Shown here: positions 34,401 through 47,400 of the stretch, piece after piece
How the letters are laid out: each line of letters starts with the position of its first letter
Numbering within the stretch: position 1 is the first letter of the stretch
Origin: Apoderus coryli
Taxonomy: Eukaryota > Arthropoda > Insecta > Coleoptera > Attelabidae
Direction of reading: 5' to 3'
DNA: 64,000 nt
NCBI GenBank assembly: GCA_911728435.2
Contig: OU452198.1
Location: forward strand, 21,176,001 to 21,240,000
The notes under the pieces: generated by a model
What the model was told of the DNA's origin: nothing
What the model saw: only the letters and a program-made list of their open reading frames with translations
The model's database searches: none
Program-made: the position numbers and the translations under genes

Positions 34401-37400
34401 TTATTTATATGATAATGTTGGTATTTATGTTTAGTTTGTAGAACCATAGTTTAAAACTTAGGGAATAAGTATAAGCGAGGCTATTTACTTTACGTTACGA
34501 AAAATATCAAATTTGTTTTTTTGCATATTTACAATTTACGCATGCGTTATGATCAACTCAAAAATACCCTAATAAACCTTTACTAATCTTCTTATATAAT
34601 AAATGTATACTGGTGATTTATAAACTTTAGCTGTACTGTACGGTCACGCTCAAGCGCAATATGTTAAATACATTTCAACTTTCAACCGAATGATGATCGT
34701 TCATTTTCAAAATGGCCAACGTAGTAGTAGGGTCTCATGATATTGCTATTCTCTTACTATAAATTTCTCATTATCCAAATACTCGAATATCCAACCGTTT
34801 CTCGCACAAAAGGCAGTTTTATTTTTTGATGCTTTACACAACATAAGTTTTTGTGAGGTATGAAATATTAATAAGTTTCACTGAGTTGTAGATTTTTTCT
34901 CACAAATTTTTTTGACAGTTAAGAAATAAATTTGAAAACTATTCATTGCCGAGAATAATTTTGAAATATGTTGGTATTGTTTTTAATAGAAAATGCAAGT
35001 AAGGTGAGTGGTAGGTGATTATGTTCGAACAGCTCAGCTGGAATTTGAGTTAGGAAAAGATAATGTTTTAGTTACTCATTGTTTTATAAAGCTAAAATGA
35101 TTACACTAATTATATAGATTTTTTATTCATTTTTTTAAATATTCAATTTTAGTTAATATTAAAAGCTAAATAGTTATTGTCTATGATTTGTGATGACTAA
35201 AACAGCATTGGTAGATAGATCTTATTTGTTATAGTGATATTTTTAATATGTTGAAATTAGTATTAATATAGCATACAGGGTTTTTGAACATAATGTCAAA
35301 ATTATAAATACTTTTCATTTTCATATGAGATAATTGATGTAGTTTATTTAAATTAAAAAAATAATTTCAATGGTATATTTATTTGGAATAAATCAAATAT
35401 TGATATTTGTTAACATTTGTTTTATTATTCAAAATGGTATTATCAATGTAGGTACAATAACACTATCAATTTTTTTTTTAATTTTAATTATAAAATATAT
35501 ACATTATTGAAATGAATTTTTACGAAACAATGATAAATGAATATGAAATGAACTATAAATATCTATGTATTACATGTTTTTAATGCAAAAAAGTCTTGAG
35601 ATATACATCGTTAAATTAGTTATTTCAGACGGTGGATGATTTTTAATTTTAATAAAATCGATTCGTTTAGAGAAATTTCATGTTGAGTTTTTATTTGAAT
35701 TTGTTTTATATTTTAAAAATTATTTAGTTTATATTTGTTATATCAACATTATTTTAATTTAAAAAGTTAATATAAAATTGGAAAATTTATTTAAAGCAAA
35801 TCATTAGCCTTCTGAAATAATCTATACATTATGATGATTTATATTGTACATATATGTTCAAACTAATATCATAATTAAGAAAAAAATTGGAAGTTAGATT
35901 ATACTAAACAGAAATGGTCTCTAATAATTAAAATATAATATTCACTACCTGGATATAATACAAAACGAAATAATAATAATAGTGGTTATGTAATTAGAAC
36001 AAAATATTTCACTCAACGAATCTGTGGAAAGGATTTATTTTTGCAAAGTAGTAATTTCTGACAAAATTGGTGATCCATACATTTCTGAAAGTGTATATTA
36101 AACGTTTGCATGAGTTTACACTGTGTTCCAGATAAGAATGGAAAGCATTGGAATTTTGGAAATGGTAGGAGGTACAATATCTATTAAATTAAAGAAAAGT
36201 TGTATAATTTAAACATCTTTTAAATGGAGTTTTAAAAAGTAAACTAATTCTAGTTGTTTTCGACAGTATTTGAAACAACGATATTTTGTATTTTAGCTTT
36301 TATTTATGACATAACATATAAATTATGATAATCATTTTCTCATTGTTATTTTTTGAAGATAAAAAGATAGTGTTTTTAAATTTTCACTATGACGTTTCGT
36401 TTTTGGAAAACCATAATCAAGTTGGTTTCTTTAAATATGGCCTAAACTATTTTATTATTAAATTTAAATGTAATGGTTTAATTATTGAAGAAAAATGGTT
36501 TTAGTTTGACACGTAACTGACTGGACTGAATGCAAATTAGTAGGCTTTTTTTTGTTGGTATTTAGAATTAATTAATTATTATTTGACAATTTATTTCTGT
36601 TTTAGTACAACATTTTATTCGGTTCTTTAATTTAGGTGAAATAGTTGTGCTCTTTGAAGTTATTAAAACACGCTTTACTCAGATGAATGTTGTATGCAAA
36701 ATAAGTGCCAAACTATGGTGAATTTTCTTGTATAATGTGAAATAACAGCTAAAAACACTGAATTTTTTTTTAAACTATTATATGTGATATACTACTTATT
36801 TGAAAATAACTTTAAATTTAATAATAAAAAATTAAAAAATTCAGTGCCGTATTTAACGAAATTAACATGATGATGGAATTTAAAAAACGAAACGTCTTAC
36901 TGAAAATTTGTTAATGCTATCTTATTTTTCTAAATTAGTTGATATTGTAATTCTTATAGTTTCCAAGATTTCAATGAGATTGTTCTCTTATTTTGGACAC
37001 AGTATATGTAAATATAAAAGTAATGAAATAATTTTTACAATAACAATTAGATCATTGATTTTTTTGTCTGTAATTATATTAAAAATTAATGGTATACCTT
37101 TTTTGTTGTTGGAATTGGGTTAAATTTATTCGTTACCTAAACACAAATTAGGTATATAAATGACAGCATAATCATAGAATTGTTGTGGTATTATTGTCTT
37201 AGTCATTCAATGTTTGGCATCCTAAAATTCAGAAGTATATCAAATTGTAAATTTTTAAAATTCAATATTGTAGAAACGGTGTGATGTTTTGAAAATTTAA
37301 ATCATTGACGGTGATTGAATATTTAAAAAAAAACAATTATTTTAACAAATTGATTGATACAGTTACAGGGTAGTAATAAACTGTATAATATACTACTAAA

Positions 37401-38865
37401 AATAGACATAAAACAGGTTTTTCTGAAATAATAATAAGTGTTTAGAAAAATTGGATTATACTTGTGTATTTATTTGTTATTTTTTAATCATAAAATATAA
37501 TTTTATGCAAAGTGAAAGGTGAAGGTGAAAGTAGTGAAGGTGAAAGTAGATATTAATTTCCGGTATAAGTGGAAGTGGCTGAAATATTACAATATCATAG
37601 AATTATACATACTGGATTGTTTTAAGCAAACATTTAAATTTTCAAAACAATTGTATGTTTAGTTTTGCCAAAATTTCGAATATAGCATTGATCAATACCT
37701 ATGTACAATGTATTATTATACCTTATTATAAAATGTTGTTTCATTAATGTTTGTTTGGCAGCTGAAAATAATTATATGAATAAATTTTAAGTTTTACATA
37801 ATTATTCGAGGTAATATTATTATCGTGGAATTTTTAATTGTCCATACATTTTTCAATTGTGTAGCATGCACACAGAAGAATTTTTGTATTATATCTGTGA
37901 TGATATATTGTGTTTTGTCGTGGATATCTTTTTCATTGAATATGTTTTCTGTACTGTGGGATATCTAAAAACAAATAATAATATGAGTATGTTGTGAAAA
38001 TTGAATAAATATATTTACTTTAGAATTTTAACGCTTAATAATAATTGGCATAGTATAATATATATACAAAATAACATGTTGTATTATCTTTATGACGATA
38101 TATTATGTATTTGGAGTCGACATCATCTTCATTGAATTTGCTTTGTGTGTTATGGTGTATTTTGGGAAAATTTTTTGAATATTACTAAAAAGCAATATGT
38201 CATGAATATTTTGACAAAAATTCAAGAAATCTATTACCTTGGAATTTTAACTGTTAATTAATGTTGGAATGATGTATTATATTATTATTATGTACTATCC
38301 TTTGGAGTCCATTTCACGAATATGTGATTGAATCAATTGAGTGAAACTAATGAATACATTTTGTTAGAACTATACAATATTATTTGTATTTGAATGTGAA
38401 TTTCAAGTGTTGATTATAATTGTATTTAGAATCCTTTTTTACAGTATAATAAAATTTAAAACTAACTCAAATGTGACAGAATAATTTAATTAACAAATAT
38501 TGAAAATTTAGAAATTGTGTGTAAGTTAAAAATAGTTTTACAAATATATAGATATTTTTTTATTAACTTTTTTGCATTTTAATTAATTCATTATTGAAAT
38601 ATAAGAACAAAATAAAAATTATAATTCTGTGGTTGGATGGCAACATTATTGAAGTGTTGAATTTTTGGTAATTTGTAGCGTCAAAACAATTATACAATAG
38701 AAATAAATATTTGAAATAATTATGCTTGGAATATAATATTGAAGTATAAAAGTATTTCCATATGGTTTTATTTTTTTGATTTAATTTTTTTAAAAAAAAT
38801 AATTTTCATTGGGAATGTCATTCAACCATAGAATTATAATTTTGGATTTCATAATAATAATATAA
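34401..38865. other. Long AT-rich spacer, no gene seen
   Basis: Apart from the fold-back element at 36,118-37,006 and imperfect direct repeats at about 37,860-38,270 (two copies of a block with TTGTATTAT, ATGA.GATATATTATGT and TTCATTGAAT.TG), I find no coding signal. A short GGTGAAGGTGAAAGTAG repeat is at about 37,515-37,545. Confidence 0.5.
36118..37006. mobile_element. Fold-back (long inverted repeat) element, copy 1
   Basis: Left end ACACTGTGTTCCAGATAAGA and right end ...ATTTTGGACACAGTATATG are imperfect inverse complements. Inner arms carry the complementary pair GACGTTTCGTTTTTGGAAAA (about 36,391) and AAAAAACGAAACGTCTTACT (about 36,881). No ORF. Related copies lie in RepHel introns (41,237-41,864 and about 47,000-47,400). 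Confidence 0.6.
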
Positions 38866-38869
38866 AGTA

Positions 38870-39205
38870 ATTATCTGAGGAGGATATAATGAAATAGCAC
38901 AACTCGATAATGACAACATAATGTATGTTAACCAATAGAGGTCCATATTAATGATCAACTCAATATTGGTATCAAAATGTCAATATGTCAAAAGAGGCGC
39001 TTATTATTATTATTATTATATTTTTTGTTAATATGAGATTTTTAGAAATACCTTAATTATTAGAAGAAAATTATCTGAGGAGAATACAAAGCAATAGCAC
39101 TACTCGATAATGACAACATAATGTATGTTAACCAATAGAGGTCCATATTAATGATCAACTCAATATTGGTATCAAAATGTCAGTATGTCAAAAGAGGCGC
39201 TTAAA
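38870..39205. repeat. Direct repeat pair of ~135 bp downstream of RepHel
   Basis: 38,868-39,003 and 39,068-39,204 share ATTATCTGAGGAG, GCACAACTCGATAATGACAA, GGTCCATATTAATGATCAAC and CAAAAGAGGCGCTTA with few differences. They lie 300-600 bp beyond the RepHel stop codon. Confidence 0.85.
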
Positions 39206-41236
39206 TTTTTTTGTTAATAAGAGATTTTAGAAATATCTCAATTATTAACAATTTTAAGATATTCTCAACTCAAATTTTTAATGTTTTATTTAAATGGTCA
39301 AATCAATATTGATAACCAATTGTAAACATATCATTAGACATGCAAACATATTAATGTTGCCAATAAGAGACTAAAAAATCTCAATTATTAGCTAAATTTA
39401 TGTAATTCTCAAGCTGAAATATTGATAAAAAGAGTATCTCTAAATATCAACAGCGAAATTGCATGTTATTAATGTGATATTACTGGAAATATATACTTAA
39501 CGTACAATTTCCGTAAAAACAATGTTTTTAGTGTAGATCTCATCAGAAGTAGGGCGTAATTTACCTTGTGAGCTGGTGTTCTCTACACAAACATGTACAC
39601 AATCGAAACCTTTCGTACGACTGAAGGCAGTATACATCATCCCATGGGTAAATACAGGATAAGGTAAATAAATACCTATCTTGTCAAATGTTTGACCTTG
39701 GGATTTATTAATTGTCATAGCGTATGCAACTTTAACTGGAAATTGTCGACGTCGCAACTTGAAAGGAAGAGAGGCGACAGTCTCAGTTAAATCAATACGC
39801 GGAATTAAGACAGTATGATCAGTTAAGGTACCTGTCATATCAATTCGCCTTGCTTCAATGCTATGTCGGAACAATCGAGTAATTAGTAACCGAGTGCCGT
39901 TGCATAAACTCAGATCGCAATTCATATTGCGCAAAAGCATAACTACAACTCCAACTTTTAAAATCAATTTATGTTCTGGCATGCCATTTGGTTGGAGTGA
40001 ATTGAGCGTTTCAACAGGATAATTGGCTGCCTCAATTTCTTCATCATTTTCATAAAAAACTTTGTCCGCACTATAGTAGGTACTTGCAGGCCCTTCCATA
40101 CTTTGAACAATTCCAAAATTTATGGCATTGCAATGTTCGTTCAATGGTGCGAGAATGGCACATTTAGGAACAGTTCCTGGTTGCAAATTTGGAAAACAAA
40201 TTGTCAACAGTTCCTCTTTAGAAGCCACCAAACATTGTGCTGGAATCACGAATAGATTTGGTGTGGAAGGAATATTGACAGGAGGTAAAGTATTGTTTCC
40301 CAAGTGTAGCAACCATTCGGAAAATTCACGTTCTTCTGGACGTGCTCGCACGTTAGTGACTAATTGCAATTTGGTAAATGATTCCCACAGATAGCTGTAT
40401 TTAAGGGTTTCGGCAACAATCTGTGACCTGTATGCATTGGGCATGACAGGTAATGTTTGACGAAAGTCACCTCATAGTAGTATAACTTTTCCACCGAATA
40501 GTTTGTCATTTCCGCACAAATCTTTTAAAACTCTGTTGATGAGTTCTAACGCTAATCGAGGTATCATTGACATTTCATCAAAAATGATGAGCTTGGCATT
40601 TCTGATGGAACGACCGTCTTGGCTATTTGCCCGTAGTTCTGAGACAGACGTATCTGTAAGGGGAACTGGAAGTTTGAAGCGAGAATGTAAAGTTCTACCT
40701 TGTTTCATTAAGCTAGCAGTAATGCCTGTCCAAGATACAGGTATTACTGGAAGTTCTCTGCCATTCAAATAAGTAATTAAAGCGTTAAAAACAAAAGTTT
40801 TTCCCGCTCCAGCGCAACCGGTGACAGCGAAGAGACGTGGTTCCACATTGTCATCTTCAACAGCTGCTATAACTCTGAAAAGAAAAAAAGTATATACATT
40901 AATTGTTATTGCATAAGAAGTGTAATTGCAAAAGTACTTTATTTTTACTAAGAAATTGTTTCTGTAATTTTATATTATTGTTTTCAATAAAATCAGCTAG
41001 AATTGTAACATTGTCGACTACACATTGTACATAAATATTTAGTGACAAAGCTTTTTTGTTTGACGTTTTTGTTAGCGGAAGAAATTAAAAAGAAATTATT
41101 AGAAACTGCAACAAAAATGGTCAAAAATTTGCTCTCTTCAAAGAACAACGCATGCTCGAGAATAAATATTTTTATTTTAATTAAATGAATAGACATTTGA
41201 GTTGGGCGTTATGCGCGGACGTTTTATGAAATATAT

Positions 41237-41864
41237 ATAATGTGTCGAAAATAAGAATAGGATATCATTGGAATATTGGAAATGATTGGAGTTAAAATGT
41301 CGGTTAAATTAAAGATTAGTTTTACAACTTAAACAATTTTCAAATGGCGTTTTCAAAAAGTAAATTACGTTTAGTTGTTTTCGAAATTGTTTGAAAACAA
41401 AATGTTGCGATTATAATTTTTAATTATTTCTGACATGATATTTATAGATATAAAAAAATGAAAGGCACTATCTCATTGTTACTTTTTAAGTAGAATAAGA
41501 TAGTGTTTAGAAATTTTTACTACGACATTTCGTTTTTGAAAAACCATCATAAATTTCATTTTTTAAATATGGCCCTGGATATTTTTGTTGTTAAATTTAA
41601 ATATCTGTGGTATATTACACGTAGGTATTAGTGTAAAGAAGTTTTTAGTATATTTTTTATTTTTTCGTCGTTACTGACAATTATTTATTATTTTATAATT
41701 TTTTTCTGTCTCAGTCAGTTTTTAATAATAAACAATGCAGGGCCGTATTTAAAAAAACAAAGTTAATGATTGTATAGCTTTTTGCCAATTTCAGCGATAT
41801 TGTAAGTTACACCGTTTTCAAGATTCCAATGCTACCCCATTCTTCTTTTGGATACAGTGTATAA
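41237..41864. mobile_element. Fold-back element, copy 2, in RepHel intron 6
   Basis: Left TGTGTCGAAAATAAGAATAG and right CATTCTTCTTTTGGATACAG are imperfect inverse complements. Inner arms share TAAATATGGCCCTGG / CAGGGCCGTATTTA. It is a diverged relative of 36,118-37,006 and explains most of the large intron. Confidence 0.65.
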
Positions 41865-44800
41865 TGCTCGGAAATATTATTCACGGTTGTTATGGATATG
41901 TTAATGCATGCCGTTTGCAATACAGTATGAAGCAATAACATCTAAGTAGAAAATAAATGAAAAAGTAATGTAATTTGTTGAAACTGTATTCGGTAGCATT
42001 CAATTATTTATTTAAACATTAAAAGAAAATAAATTTAAGAAATTTACCTGTCAAAAACGTTGCGCTGATCTTCATTTAATTGATCTCGCATTTGAATTCC
42101 TGCGAGGAGCTCATCTTGAGGATTTACTGGAACCTCATTTAATTCCAATCTTTCTTGTGGTTCTGGAAGATTGAAATCAGATAAACGTTTGTTGTTTCTC
42201 AACATAATGCTTTGTATAAATGCAAGCGTTTAAACGTTGTTCCGCCCTGTTGTTATTGTAACCGCGATGAATGTAATCTTCCATCATACAGTCACGAAAC
42301 ACTTCCCACAATTCCAATGGATTAGTTACTTCTCCGAAGGTCAAGATGTGAGCAAAAAGTCTTCTAATAACTTTAGGGACTTGGTGCTCTCGAGCTTCTT
42401 GTAACGCTCGGTGCCATTCTTGATCGTCTTCAAGAAGTAATCGTGCGCGGCATGCGTCAAGGAATGTCTCGTACAAAGTGTCTGAAAGTATGCATAAAAA
42501 AAGTTTAGCTGAATGAAATAATTGAAACAAAGAATTCTTTACCATCAACAGTGCGAAGATCTTCGTATGATGTGGCTCCTCTAACATGTAATAACAACAC
42601 TCGGAGATAGTATTGTTCTGTGTTACGAACGGACACATTGTACATTCTAGCAACCATTTTGTCAACTCCTCGTTGCCGTTGTTGCCAACGTTTTTGAGGA
42701 GTTTTCCAGACATAATGTTGGGGAATGTCTGGGTAACGGTATTGGCGAGCGCCAACATCTTCTCGGTTCAGTCTAAACCAATCTGTAAGCTGTGTTATTT
42801 CATTTCTCTCAACAGCTTGCTGTTCATTGCCCCTTTCGAAATGAACAATATTCCTGTGTGGTAAATGCACTGGAAGACGATAGACAGTATGGGTTATATC
42901 ATGAATTTTAAATTGATTAATATGATATGCAGCCTCAGGTGCAGTTACGTATCTGCCAGCCAAATAAGTTTCAGTCTCGTCATAATTTAGTACGTTGCGT
43001 ACTTCCAAATGAAGGAGGGCACGGTCAACGCCTTTGAAAACATATTTATGGAGATATTTCACGACCCTAGTATTAGCACAAACATCAATGTTAATGTGTG
43101 TTTGATACCTAAGTAGAAGATATCGATTATACGGAACAACCCATTTGTTATCAACAACATGAGTGTTTCTAATGAATGCTTCCCTACCATTGTTTGGTCT
43201 TTTGTAAGTCACTCTACCATGAGGATCAATAGTAGTTTCATCACAAAAGTTATGGGGATACTTTCGTTTGCAGCGACCGTCCTCCATGCAAGAAGCATTA
43301 GGATTTTCAGGGCCACATGGAGAGTGTATCATGTGTTTTACAACCAAACTAAATAGATCTGGTTCTAAATCACGATCTGGAAGTTCAGCAGAAACAGCCT
43401 GGTTTATCCGCTCTGTATCTAAGAGTTTGTCTTCTGCTCTTAGAGTCAAAACTATATGCGCATGGGGTAAGCCACGCTTTTGGAATTCTATAGTATAGAA
43501 CTGACATACTGGTACGCCAAAAATATAGTCATCTAAAATTTCTTTTAGTAACTGATTTAATTTGGTATTGAAAACTCTTGCTACCAACATAGGATGATTA
43601 TTAGGATCATCATTTGGAGGAATGTTCTCCACAATCTCTCGCCAATTAGGATTGCAAGTGACTGTAATGAATAATGTTGGAGTTCCAAATTTACTATTTA
43701 GACAGAGACTGTCCTGAAACAATTGATGCATGTATCTGGGTCCACCCACATACGATGAAGGCAGAATGACCATTCGGCCTACTTGTTCTGCTTCGTTGTC
43801 GACAGCTACTCGATGGAGATAGTCCATGAGTCCTTGGTAATGTTCAGCACGAAGGCGACCCTGATTTCGTTTGATGTATTCAATATTATTTGCTTCCATG
43901 CGAATAAATGCAGAAACAATGAATTGTTGGGTTAACTGAGCAGCATGTTTAAATCGGTCAAATGAATTTTCGTCATTTTCACGCCTGTATGCTAATCGAT
44001 ATGCATAATATTGACACAATGTCACTCTTCTATTGGTATTTCTGTGCGTTAGATCTAAAGACCATCCAAATTCACCGTTTGGAAATAGTAATGGAAAAGA
44101 TAGAGGATCAATTTTTGGGTCCAAGTGCGAGAGCTGGCGAAATAATTCACGCCTACCTGGACCTTCAATTTGATTACAAACGAAAATTCTGATATTTGAT
44201 GTAGGAGGAAGTTCATTGTTAAAGGGATATACAGCTGCTACTTCATTTACTGTAGGTAAATCGAAACGCCTGTCTCCTCTAACAGCTAACAATTCTAACA
44301 CTACATTTGGAATTTCGTTATTATGTTGTTGTTCTCTTTCGACCACTTCCCGTAGCATCATATATCCGTTAGCATATAGATTAAATGTACGCATGGTATT
44401 TTCCAGAATTTGAATCAAATTGACATTCAGATTATAACGTGGTTGATTGGCTATGCGTTGAGCTATGGCAGCATTAGGATCCAAATAGTAGATTGGACCA
44501 CGATTGGGCTGTGGATTAGCTATATTAACATTTGAATAATGATAATAAACTTTGCCTTGCACAGAATATGTGAATGGGCCAGGGTTTCGAAATTCTCGAA
44601 GATTTGCCATCATGCTAGCAAATTGAAATGCATTGTTATAGCGAATAGCATTTCTTTTTAATTGTCTGGATAATGGATGACGACCTGTAAATAATTGTTG
44701 CAAGACTGGTGGAAAAGGCTGTAGAGCAGGTAGATTGTCAACATGAATTTTACCACCTTTACAACATTTACTATAATTTGATCGAGTTGTACGTTCCAGC

Positions 44801-45200
44801 AAAAAATGCAAAGCGCCACAAAACGTGCATTCTCTATCCATAGCTCCAAGATGAAGAGGTTCTGCGTTCCTTTCAAAACCACGCAAATATCCACGTTGAA
44901 GTTGTCTAACATTTCTCAGGCGAGCCAGGTCGGCCATAAGAACATTGGCTTCTTCTTGATATTGAACCAATCTGTCAGCCAAGTTATTTTGATTTTGGTT
45001 ATGAGGATTGTCATTATTGACAATTTCCAAATCAGCAACAACTTCTACTGGAACATTTTCCACTTCCGCTTCCAGTGGAACATTTTGAATTTGAAGGTTG
45101 TCGTCAGTGGCATTTTGTAATTCCTCATTTTCCATAGGTTCCAGTGGAATTAAAGGAATTATTGGTTGACTTTGAATCTCTTCTTCGTCATTATCGTGAA

Positions 45201-46430
45201 CTGAAATATAATAATATTAAAAGTATGTGCAGAATATAAATATCAATGAGAATAGTATTTTTTTTCTTATGATTTAATGTTTGATATTTAAAAGAATATA
45301 GAGAATTAACAAATTTTTTTTATTCAAATTGAGTACAGGGATGTAATAGGAAAAAAAATTATATTTACTAATTATTTTCGCCAATGCAATGGTGTTAGAA
45401 CATATACGTAAAACAACACAACATTGGAATTTTAATATATTTGTTTTTGTTTTAAATTTCATGTTATTTTTTGCTTAAAACAGTCGAACTTATTATGGGT
45501 CTAAAATGAACAGTTTTGCAGAAATTTGTCTCTAAACAAAAGTTTTGAAGTAAAGATTCCTACATTCAACTGTGTGTACCTTAATATGCACTCTTTATTT
45601 GTAGACATTTGTTTAAAGACAAATGTTTGCAAAACTTTACAATTATCACTTTTTTAAGCCAAAATGAACAGGGTATTTTAAAAAAATATATTTACTTCAG
45701 TGGCGTAAAAAATAGAGGGATAAATACTGTCACTAATTTCTATAGCATGGAACTGCTTAATCTTAAAAAGATGGTTTATCAAAATATAATTTTTTAAATA
45801 ACATAATCGATACGTAATTTACAATATATATTTAAAAGCGTTTTGGAATTACCTATGGCATATATTTGGAGTTTATGCAATGTTACACAGGCAATCGCAG
45901 ACTTTAATTTAAAGGCAAATTCCTGCAAAACCGTTCACTTCAGACCCATAAAAAGCCATTACTTTTTTAAGCAAAAATGAATATGGATTTAAAAAAATTA
46001 CAAATTACAGTGGCGTAAAAATATATAAATATAAGCACTAACTTCTATAGCATGCTACTGGTTAATTTCTTAAAGATTATTTATTTCAAAATCAAAACAA
46101 AATATTACTTTATTAAAGAACATATTGGTCATTAAATTAGAAAAAAATATTTAAAGAACTTTTTGAATTATGGCAAAATTTCGATTTTAAATGTTTGAAA
46201 CCCTGTATCTAGATAAGTAAGCCCTTTAAGGGTATATGTCCCTTTATCAAAATACATGAATTAGCGAGTGTTTTTTGTGGTAAAACGTTATCGGTCGAAT
46301 ATAGAAACATCCTGTAGTATAGGTAATGCTTTGAAAAAGTAAATACACACAATTATTTTAGGTTACATAAATTATAAATAAAAAAATAATATAAAATGAA
46401 ACGGCTATTTTTTAATTGCATAATTATTAC
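45201..46430. repeat. Repeat-filled RepHel intron 4
   Basis: 45,640-45,800 and 45,960-46,130 are diverged direct copies (CAGTGGCGTAAAAA, CTATAGCATG.AACTG.TTAAT). TATGGGTCTAAAATGAACAG and the inverse CTTCAGACCCATAAAAAG also occur. No gene inside. Confidence 0.6.
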
Positions 46431-46999
46431 CTGGATGGGATGATGCTATGTCAGTTGGTGGCAAATTAATTATTAGAGCATCATCTACCTCAATATGTTC
46501 AACGGATTGTGATTGTTGTTCTGAAACAGCATTTTGCGAAGTAGAGATTCGACGGAGCCGTTTGTTTCCAGGTAGAGGATTAGCTAAAAATTAAATGAAA
46601 ATTTTTTCACTCATACCATATTTGCATATAAGATAATAAATTAAATATTATCGATATGATAATTTATTTTAAAACTCGAAATTTCATGTTTATCTTTCCT
46701 ATGTTCATCCATATACCAATCTAAATTATTTCCTATCATTTACATGTAAGATAAGTACGTCGAAAATCATTTATTCATGCACACCCCCTTTTAACTGTGT
46801 TATTTCACCCTGTAGAAGAAAATGTTAAATACGAAAGTTTTCTGTTTGAATTTAAACTACTTATATATATTATTATTAAAGATTGTTTTCTTCCAAAATT
46901 AAAATATTTGATTGGTCTATATCAAACGGATCAATAAATATTCACACAAAACTGAGAAAAAAACCAAAATATTTACAATTGATGTTCGAATCTGTATCT

Positions 47000-47400
47000 G
47001 TTTACTTCAATGCATTTTTCGATGTTATTCCTTAAGTTGTTAATAGTATTTATTAAAATTACGCTTTTCTTGGATGAATGTTTTACGCAAAATAAGTACC
47101 AAACTATGGGAATGTTTCTTGGATAATTTTACATAATAAGAACAGTGATAATATCCACCACCTAGTTTGGAATTGAAAATTGCTCTACATATAACAATAA
47201 AAATTCCAGGGCCGTATGGAAAATAACCAATTTGATGATGGTTTTTAGGAAAACAAAACGTCGTAGTGAAAATTTGTAAACGTTATCTTATATATCTATA
47301 AAAATAATGTCAGTAGTAAATAGAAACTAAAATTTTCAAAAAAAAAATTTATCAAAATTTCTAGAAAACGCCTAAAGTTATTTTACTTTTCAAAACAACA
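47000..47400. mobile_element. Partial fold-back element, copy 3, in RepHel intron 3
   Basis: ACGCTTTTCTTGGATGAATG, CAAAATAAGTACCAAACTAT, CCAGGGCCGTATGG and GATGATGG...AAAACGTCGTAGTG match the right half of 36,118-37,006. The left half is not clear. Confidence 0.55.

Noticed and set aside
42613..42864. Plus-strand frames across the RepHel exons (42,613-45,120)
   Set aside because: Antisense shadows of the long RepHel exon.
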